A DNA stretch of 12,421 nt from Chloroflexaceae bacterium UBA1466. GTDB taxonomy: Bacteria; Chloroflexota; Chloroflexia; Chloroflexales; Chloroflexaceae. The stretch spans positions 1 to 12,421 of the forward strand of contig DCSM01000042.1 of assembly GCA_002325605.1 (NCBI GenBank). The letters are read 5' to 3'. Position 1 is the first letter of the stretch. Every line of letters begins with the position of its first letter. The notes below the pieces were generated by a model that worked only from the letters and a program-made list of their open reading frames with translations, did not search any database and was not told where the DNA came from. Positions 6,976 through 12,421 of the stretch are shown here, piece by piece. The translations under genes were made by a program, and so were the position numbers.

Positions 6976-8009
6976 AGCATGTAGAAGTACCAATCTTTGA
7001 ACCCAACCCCATTATCCTCAAAGACCTTCGTTCCCGTATGCGGGGGGCGCGGCCATACGCAATCCTAACTACCTTCCTCCTCACGCTGGTCGCGGTTGGC
7101 TATGGTATCTATCAATTGATGCTGCAACAGGAACGGTTTGGGGGGACGGTGCTAAGTCCGCAAGTAGGGCAAGCCTTATTTCGGGGGTTAGCGCTCTGTG
7201 AACTCAGTTTAGTAGTCTTCCTAGCCCCCGCGATGACCAGTGGCGCGATTAGCAGTGAGCGCGAGCAGCTTACTTACGACCTGCTTTTAGCGACCCCGCT
7301 CAATCCAATGCACATCCTTTGGGGGAAGCTAATTGCGGCCTTGAGCTATCTCTTCCTGCTAATCTTCGCAAGTATTCCCATCTTCAGTGTAGTCTTGATG
7401 TTTGGGGGGATCACGCCCAAAGATGTCCTAAAGACGCTGCTTCTGCTGATTAGCACAGCGATAACTTGCGGAGCGATAGGCTTATATTGCTCTTCGCTGG
7501 CGCAACGGACTTCGCAAGCCACGGTAATGAGCTACATGCTCATCCTCCTCTTATTGGGGGGGACTTTGGTCGCGGGGGGGGTATGGGGGCAGTTTAACAA
7601 TCTATCTGGGCAAGCTGTGCCGCCCCAATTGGTCTACCTTAATCCCTTTAGCGCCCTAATCTCAATTGTTACGGTTGCCCCAGAGAGTAGTGGCGCGGCA
7701 ATCTTCTTTTACAACGATCCATTTGCGGGATTACCGATCTTGAGTCTACTTTCTCCAGGCGTAATCTACTACGGCCAAGATGGAATGAAGGTTTTACCCG
7801 TTTATCGGGCGACTCTTTTGCTTTACGCGCTGCTTACAACTCTGTTAGCTTGGTTAAGCACCCACTTAGCTCTCCCCAAAAGGCGTTGGCAAATGAATCG
7901 GCGCGACCTAAGTTTTGCGCTTTTGTTGCTAAGTCTATGCTTCCTAATGTGGCAAGTAAGGAATTGGTGGTTTGTCCTGCCTTCCCAAATCCCGCTGGGG
8001 GTAGGCTAG
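6972..8009 (+). CDS. ABC-2 type transporter permease
   Basis: A 345-residue membrane protein with six or seven hydrophobic helices, at about residues 28-53, 73-95, 114-146, 155-180, 185-208, 285-305 and 312-340. A cytoplasmic N-terminus carries the segment PNPIILKDLRSRMRGARPY, and SGAISSEREQLTYDLLLATPLNP precedes the third helix; both are typical of ABC-2 permeases of the NatB/GldF type, in which that element contacts the ATPase. It starts within the ATPase stop codon and no clear ribosome binding site is seen, suggesting coupling. Together with the ATPase and the large exported protein it probably forms one exporter or mechanical complex. Runs of seven G (7556-7562) and eight G (7574-7581) lie in its fifth helix region. 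Confidence 0.88.
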   Translation: MKHVEVPIFEPNPIILKDLRSRMRGARPYAILTTFLLTLVAVGYGIYQLMLQQERFGGTVLSPQVGQALFRGLALCELSLVVFLAPAMTSGAISSEREQLTYDLLLATPLNPMHILWGKLIAALSYLFLLIFASIPIFSVVLMFGGITPKDVLKTLLLLISTAITCGAIGLYCSSLAQRTSQATVMSYMLILLLLGGTLVAGGVWGQFNNLSGQAVPPQLVYLNPFSALISIVTVAPESSGAAIFFYNDPFAGLPILSLLSPGVIYYGQDGMKVLPVYRATLLLYALLTTLLAWLSTHLALPKRRWQMNRRDLSFALLLLSLCFLMWQVRNWWFVLPSQIPLGVG

Positions 8010-8017
8010 GGAATGCA

Positions 8018-8032
8018 TGATATAATGCCCCT
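8018..8032 (+). promoter_or_regulatory. Extended -10 promoter of rlmN, probably leaderless
   Basis: TGATATAAT (8018-8026) is a consensus extended -10 element. No good -35 is found at the proper distance (around 7998-8003). The rlmN ATG at 8033 lies six bases after the -10, where transcription would begin, and no Shine-Dalgarno sequence precedes it. The message should therefore begin at or next to its start codon. Confidence 0.75.
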
Positions 8033-9082
8033 ATGACACAAACACCTTTCACACTCACAGAGACCACGCTTCCCGCCTTAGAAGCTTTGCTGCGGGAATG
8101 GGGCCAACCTGCCTTTCGCGCTCGGCAAATTCACCGTCATATCTATGTTAAATTGGCTACCTCATTCAGCGAAATGAGTGATTTGCCCTTAGCTTTGCGC
8201 CAGAAACTAGAGGCAGAAGTCGCTTTTTCGCGGCTAAAGCTTCGTGAAACACAATTAGCTCATGATGGATCATGCAAAAAAGCCGCCTTTGTCTTAGGCG
8301 ATGGCGGAGTTATTGAAACCGTTTTAATGTATTACCGCGAGCGTAGCACTGCTTGTATTTCGACTCAAGCTGGTTGTGCCATGGATTGCATCTTTTGCGC
8401 CACAGGGAAGATGGGTTTTCTTCGCAACTTAAAGCAAAGCGAGATGATTGAACAAGTTTTATGGGCGGCCCGCGAGACAAGAGAACAAGCGCAACCGCTG
8501 ACCAATCTCGTTTTTATGGGAATGGGTGAGCCTTTTGCGAATTATGAGGAATGGTGGGCGACGGTGGAGCGCCTCCACGACCCGCAAGGCTTTAATTTTG
8601 GGGCTCGCCGCATGACGGTTTCTACGGCAGGGCTTGTGCCAGGGATTCGTCGTTTAGCGCAAGAAACGCTCCCTGTCAATCTTTCTATTTCGTTACATGC
8701 CTCAAATGATGAATTGCGAAGTGAGCTTATGCCGATCAATCGGCGGTATCCCATTGCAGAAGTAATTGAGGCAGCGCGAGATTATGCTGAATCAACGCAT
8801 CGGCGAGTTTCTTTTGAATATGTCCTAATTAAAGAGCGCAATGATAGTTCGCAAGACGCAGAAACGTTAGCAATCCTACTGAATAAGCAACCATTTCTCT
8901 GTCATGTCAACCTTATTCCCTGGAATCCAATCCCTGGAACATCGCTAAAACGTGCAGATCGGCAGCGGGTTGATAATTTTCAAGCTATTCTTGAGCAACG
9001 GAAGATAGCTTGCACAGTACGGGTCGAGCGCGGCGTGGGAATTGCGGCGGCATGTGGGCAATTAGCAGGTAAGAAGGTTTGA
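8033..9082 (+). CDS. rlmN: Dual-specificity RNA methyltransferase RlmN (23S rRNA A2503 / tRNA A37)
   Basis: A 349-residue radical-SAM enzyme that adds a methyl group to C2 of adenosine 2503 in 23S rRNA and of A37 in some tRNAs, in the cytoplasm. An N-terminal helical RNA-binding part contains GQPAFRARQIHRHIY (residues 24-38). The iron-sulphur cluster ligands are Cys115, Cys119 and Cys122 (GCAMDCIFC). The two methyl-transfer cysteines are Cys108 and Cys341 (the latter in GIAAACGQL), matching E. coli Cys118 and Cys355. Other hallmarks are FMGMGEPFANY, the SAM-binding VSTAGLVPGIRRLA and SLHASNDELRSELMPIN. Length and ends fit the family, so the start at 8033 is right even though the message seems leaderless. 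Cfr is excluded mainly by overall resemblance to housekeeping RlmN. Confidence 0.97.
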   Translation: MTQTPFTLTETTLPALEALLREWGQPAFRARQIHRHIYVKLATSFSEMSDLPLALRQKLEAEVAFSRLKLRETQLAHDGSCKKAAFVLGDGGVIETVLMYYRERSTACISTQAGCAMDCIFCATGKMGFLRNLKQSEMIEQVLWAARETREQAQPLTNLVFMGMGEPFANYEEWWATVERLHDPQGFNFGARRMTVSTAGLVPGIRRLAQETLPVNLSISLHASNDELRSELMPINRRYPIAEVIEAARDYAESTHRRVSFEYVLIKERNDSSQDAETLAILLNKQPFLCHVNLIPWNPIPGTSLKRADRQRVDNFQAILEQRKIACTVRVERGVGIAAACGQLAGKKV

Positions 9083-9104
9083 ATTGTAACGAAAGGATTT
9101 CACC

Positions 9105-10517
9105 ATGTGGCTCCAAAGTGTTCGTTTGGAAAACATTAAATGCTTTGAAGACAAAGAAATCATCTTTACGCACAATAAGAGCAAAGGTGCAAAAGCCAAA
9201 CCCTATCGTTGGATTACGCTTTTAGGCGAAAATGGGGTTGGGAAAAGTACGGTTCTCCAAGCGCTAGGCTTACTTCTGGCTGGCCCCGATGCCGCGAAAG
9301 AATTATTGCCTCGCCCCACAGGGTGGGTAGGTGATTCTTCAAAACCAGGCAAGCTTTATGTCGAAATCAATCAAGAAGAGGGCGATCAAGGTTCTTATAG
9401 TAGTGAAAAGAGAAAAGCACGGAGGCACTTTTCTTATACTTACTTTGTAACTGGCGACAAAGCGGTAGAAGTTCCCGTGAAGGGTCGAAAGTGGCGTGAC
9501 CGCAAAGATCGCAAAGATATAAAATATAATAAAGAAATCTACACGCAACCAACCCTTGTTACCGATGATACCGCCATCTTGAGTTGGTTAAGAGTAAATG
9601 CTTTTGCTCCTGATAGTAAAGGGTGGTTTGCAGCGGGCTATGGTTCCTTTCGGCGACTCACCCGCGAGAGCCAAATTCTCATTCCAAGCTTGGAAATGCC
9701 CACGCGGAAGAGTAATTTCAGCACCCAATTTGATGAAGATCGAGCTTTAAGTTCTTTTGAACGCTGGATGGTCTATCTTGATTTTCGTTTGGCCAAAGAC
9801 CCTAACGATGAACAAGCCAAGAAGATGCGTTCAGTGGGCACAGAAGCTATTGCCAGTCTCTTGCCTAAAGGTACTAAAATCGCAAGGGTTACGAAAGAAG
9901 GATTAATTATTTTCGAAGTGCAAGGGCGAGAAGTACCGACAATTAGCTTATCTGATGGTTTTCGCAGTGTGATTGCCTTGGCAGGGGATTTAGTCTGGCG
10001 GTTACTCCAAATCTTTCCTGATTTGGACAATCCAATGGATGCTCCAGGAGTTGTCCTAATTGATGAGTTAGATATTCATTTGCACCCAGTTTGGCAACGC
10101 GATATTGCAGGCTGGTTATGCAAAACATTCCCTAACCTGCAATTTATTGTCGCAACGCATAGCCCTTTGATTGCAATTGGGGCTGGGGAAAATGCGCTTA
10201 CTGTGCGTTTTGAAAGGGATGCTGCGGGAGTAATTGGAATTGAATACCTTAAAGACCTTTCTATTTACGATGTAGATAGTGTTTTACGCAGCCCTGCTTT
10301 TGGTTTGATCTCAACTTATTCACCCGAAACCCAAGCAAATATTGAAAAATACCATCAGTTGCAAATGCGTCTCCCTGAATTAAATCCAGAAGAAGAAAAG
10401 ATCCTGGCTGGATTGACAAACTTTATGAAAAGGTTAGATGGGGCTGATAAGCCACCAGAGCCAGGGAGTTTAGCAGAACGGATGAATAAGTTTTTAGCGG
10501 AGAATTTGCCAAAATGA
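9105..10517 (+). CDS. ptuA: Septu anti-phage system ATPase PtuA
   Basis: A 470-residue ATPase of the RecF/OLD-like AAA group. The N-terminus LQSVRLENIKCFEDKEI is the standard first strand; Walker A is GENGVGKST (residues 41-49). The ABC-like signature is LSDGF (282-286), Walker B is VVLIDELDIHLHP (Asp320, Glu321) and the switch histidine is His352 in VATHSP. Residues ~98-145 form a basic insertion with an RDRKDRKD repeat. AAAGGA lies seven bases before the ATG. The gene ends in a four-base overlap with an HNH nuclease of the PtuB family, the gene pair that defines Septu, in which PtuA assembles with PtuB and controls its nuclease on phage infection. No reverse transcriptase is nearby, so it is not the retron Ec78 version. 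Another two-gene ATPase-HNH system cannot be fully excluded. Confidence 0.85.
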   Translation: MWLQSVRLENIKCFEDKEIIFTHNKSKGAKAKPYRWITLLGENGVGKSTVLQALGLLLAGPDAAKELLPRPTGWVGDSSKPGKLYVEINQEEGDQGSYSSEKRKARRHFSYTYFVTGDKAVEVPVKGRKWRDRKDRKDIKYNKEIYTQPTLVTDDTAILSWLRVNAFAPDSKGWFAAGYGSFRRLTRESQILIPSLEMPTRKSNFSTQFDEDRALSSFERWMVYLDFRLAKDPNDEQAKKMRSVGTEAIASLLPKGTKIARVTKEGLIIFEVQGREVPTISLSDGFRSVIALAGDLVWRLLQIFPDLDNPMDAPGVVLIDELDIHLHPVWQRDIAGWLCKTFPNLQFIVATHSPLIAIGAGENALTVRFERDAAGVIGIEYLKDLSIYDVDSVLRSPAFGLISTYSPETQANIEKYHQLQMRLPELNPEEEKILAGLTNFMKRLDGADKPPEPGSLAERMNKFLAENLPK

Positions 10518-11230
10518 TTCGCGTGAAGAGAGCAGCAGAGCCAAAGGTTCTCCAGAAAAATGCTCAACGTTGGCTAAAGGAATTATTGGAAGCCTTGAAT
10601 GAACTGGATCAGTCCCCAAAAGAGCAATTAAAGCAAGCTAAAAAGAAGTTTGAGAAGATACAGCAGAAGTATAATCACAAAGAGGTTAAGGATGCGCTTG
10701 TAAAGATGTTTTATGGCAAATGTGCTTATTGCGAAAGTAGAATTACCGTTGTAACTTATGGACAAATCGAGCATTTTTATCCCAAAAGTGCTTATCCAGA
10801 TAAAACTTTTGCTTGGGATAATCTTCTTCTTTCATGTGATAAGTGCAATAATACCCAACATAAGGGAATTTTGTTCCCTCTTGACTCTGCTGGGCAACCC
10901 TTGCTAATCGACCCAACCGACGCTCAAGCAGACCCTTTCATTCATTTTCGTTTTTCCTGGGATGAGCAAATTTCTTGGGCCAGCGTTTATGGGCTTGACG
11001 AGCGAGGAAAGAAAGTTGTAGAGATCTTTGACTTGAATGGCTCGCGGGGCCGAATGGATTTGATAAAAGGACGGAGTGCTTTCATAAATAGATTACTTTG
11101 CATCTTGAAAATTTATGAACAAACAAAGGCTTCAGAAGCCTTTTCTCTCTTACAAGCTGCTTGCTCACCTGAAGAAGAATATAGTGCTTTCGCGTTGGCC
11201 CTCGTTAAACCTTACATAGCGCAAGAATGA
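10514..11230 (+). CDS. ptuB: Septu anti-phage system HNH nuclease PtuB
   Basis: A 238-residue protein of the PtuB-like HNH endonuclease group. A charged helical N-terminus (residues ~1-65, lysine-rich, likely coiled coil) precedes the nuclease core. That core has the zinc knuckle Cys70-x2-Cys73 (GKCAYCES), IEHFYPKS with the first catalytic His87, WDNLLLSCDKCNNTQHKG with Asn103, the second zinc pair Cys108/Cys111, Asn112 and His116. The next part, LLIDPTDAQADPFIHFRF, is a hallmark of the family. All catalytic and zinc residues are present, so the nuclease should be active. It overlaps ptuA by four bases, so the subunits are made together. In characterised Septu the nuclease cleaves DNA once released from ATP control by PtuA; the trigger here is unknown. 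Confidence 0.87.
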   Translation: MIRVKRAAEPKVLQKNAQRWLKELLEALNELDQSPKEQLKQAKKKFEKIQQKYNHKEVKDALVKMFYGKCAYCESRITVVTYGQIEHFYPKSAYPDKTFAWDNLLLSCDKCNNTQHKGILFPLDSAGQPLLIDPTDAQADPFIHFRFSWDEQISWASVYGLDERGKKVVEIFDLNGSRGRMDLIKGRSAFINRLLCILKIYEQTKASEAFSLLQAACSPEEEYSAFALALVKPYIAQE

Positions 11231-11261
11231 TTTTTGAAGATAGCATCAAGGATAATCAGCA

Positions 11262-12421
11262 ATGCAACAGTACTTTTCAAAGTTTTCACGCAGTTCACGA
11301 TGGTTAATTCTGTTTTTGGTGTTGATTTTGGTAAGTTGCGGAGGCGAAGGTGGCGATGAAAGTGAATTAACGCCAGAGCCTGCCCCAACAGTAGAGAAAA
11401 TTCAGCCGATTTCCAGTGGGGGCAACTTGATAATGACGTTAGGGAATCAAGACCCACCCACGCTTGACCCTGCGTTGGTTGGGGACACAACGAGTGCTTT
11501 TATCGTTCGACAGCTTTTTAGTGGCTTAGTCCGTTTAGATAATGAGATGAAAGTGCAGCCTGATCTGGCTGAAAAGTGGGAAATCTCGGCGGATAAAACA
11601 ACTTATACCTTCACTCTGCGGAAAGATGCGCGGTTTGCTGATGGTAAATCAATCACGAGCGAAGATGTCTATTATTCTTTGGAAAGAGCAACTGATCCTA
11701 AACTAGCAAATTCTTTGCCAGCAAAGACTTATCTGAACGATATTGTGGGGGTAAAAGACAAGTTGGATGGCAAAGCTACCGAAATAAGCGGCTTAAAAGT
11801 CCTTGATCCGCAGACCATTGCGCTCACGATTGATAAGCCTAAAATGTATTTTCTGTCAAAACTTTGTCATACTACCTCTTTCGTTGTAGATCGGCAAGTT
11901 GTTGAGAAAAGCGGGAAAGATTGGACAGAGCAACCTAATGGGAGTGGCCCCTTTGAAATTGAGCGTTGGGAACATAATCAGACGCTGGTGATCAAGCGAA
12001 ATGCTAATTTCTATCGAGCTAAAGCTAAACTTGATCGGGTTAAATTTCTAATCGGGGCCGCAGCGAGTAATGCAATGGTTCTCTATGAAGAAGGCAAGAT
12101 CGATGCCGTAGAAGTTTATGCCTCTGCGCTGGCCCGCGTGCGGGATCCCAACAATTCCCTTTCAAAAGAATTAGTTAGTATTCCTCAACTTTCGCTGACC
12201 TATATCGGAATGAACGTTACGATCCCACCATTTGATGATTTAAAAGTGCGGCAAGCCTTTGCACTCCTCTTAGATCGAGAGCGAATTGCTGAAGTTTCGC
12301 TTCACGGCAGTGTGAAACCTGCGAAAGGTATCTTACCGCCAGGCATTCCAGGCTATAATTCTGAGCTTCCTGCGCTAAAATCTGATATAGCCCAAGCGAA
12401 AAAGCTGCTGGCGGAGTCAAA
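11262..12421 (+). CDS. ABC transporter solute-binding lipoprotein, family 5 (3' end outside window)
   Basis: The frame runs from ATG 11262 off the window end (386 complete codons), so the gene is 3'-truncated. AAGGA (11248-11252) lies nine bases ahead. The first 26 residues are a lipoprotein signal: SRSSRW, a hydrophobic core, and the lipobox LVSC with Cys26 as the lipidated residue. An acidic, proline-rich linker follows (residues ~27-50). The mature part carries the SBP_bac_5 signature: LGNQDPPTLDPALVGD, QLFSGLVRLDNEM, QPDLAEKWEISADKTTYTFTLRKDARFADGKSITSEDVYYSLERA, and later GSGPFEIERWE. The family binds peptides, nickel or other small solutes for an ABC importer; the ligand is not readable here. 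Permease genes would be expected downstream. The gap after ptuB is only 31 bp. Confidence 0.92.
   Translation, partial: MQQYFSKFSRSSRWLILFLVLILVSCGGEGGDESELTPEPAPTVEKIQPISSGGNLIMTLGNQDPPTLDPALVGDTTSAFIVRQLFSGLVRLDNEMKVQPDLAEKWEISADKTTYTFTLRKDARFADGKSITSEDVYYSLERATDPKLANSLPAKTYLNDIVGVKDKLDGKATEISGLKVLDPQTIALTIDKPKMYFLSKLCHTTSFVVDRQVVEKSGKDWTEQPNGSGPFEIERWEHNQTLVIKRNANFYRAKAKLDRVKFLIGAAASNAMVLYEEGKIDAVEVYASALARVRDPNNSLSKELVSIPQLSLTYIGMNVTIPPFDDLKVRQAFALLLDRERIAEVSLHGSVKPAKGILPPGIPGYNSELPALKSDIAQAKKLLAES

Noticed and set aside
9498..9507. GACCGCAAAG inside ptuA as another repeat copy
   Set aside because: Only ten bases match the right arm, without left arm or tail, within a tandem codon repeat; best explained as chance.
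9105..11230. Retron Ec78-type system
   Set aside because: PtuAB-like proteins also occur with retrons, but no reverse transcriptase or retron RNA region is present; rlmN is directly upstream.
11248..11262. GATAAT as a leaderless -10 promoter for the lipoprotein gene
   Set aside because: It overlaps a good ribosome binding site (AAGGA), has no TG extension and no -35 at a suitable distance.

Overview
The window looks like a chromosomal stretch of a bacterium, most likely a member of Chloroflexota. This is an inference from gene style: a CHAT-domain protein, a UPF0175/DUF3368 toxin-antitoxin pair, an ABC-2 exporter operon with a large exported partner, a leaderless promoter layout and a family 5 solute-binding lipoprotein. 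No rRNA or other phylogenetic marker is present, so the assignment is tentative. All genes lie on the + strand.

Layout. (1) Bases 2-1567 are the 3' part of a CHAT protease gene; its beginning lies outside the window. (2) Bases 1568-3339 are an accessory patch: two type II toxin-antitoxin modules, a toxin-first RelE/ParE-like pair (1823-2361) and an antitoxin-first UPF0175/DUF3368 pair (2481-3205). They are bracketed by members of one palindromic repeat family (1590-1620, 1703-1769, 2384-2426, 3234-3309) plus a short direct repeat (1638-1673). (3) Bases 3324-8009 are an operon with its own clear promoter: a large exported, membrane-anchored protein of unknown function, an ABC ATPase and an ABC-2 permease, tightly packed and probably one membrane machine. 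(4) Bases 8018-9082 are rlmN (23S rRNA A2503 / tRNA A37 methyltransferase), expressed from an extended -10 promoter placed so close that the mRNA is probably leaderless. (5) Bases 9105-11230 are a two-gene anti-phage system recognisable as Septu (PtuA ATPase plus PtuB HNH nuclease), 22 bp behind rlmN with no evident promoter of its own. (6) From 11262 to the window end is the 5' part of a peptide/nickel-type ABC transporter solute-binding lipoprotein.

The CHAT protein, the two toxin-antitoxin pairs and Septu are all associated with defence or stress, so the region has a defence-island flavour interrupted by housekeeping genes. The main open points are the repeat family that frames the toxin-antitoxin modules, the function of the ABC operon, and whether Septu depends on the rlmN promoter.
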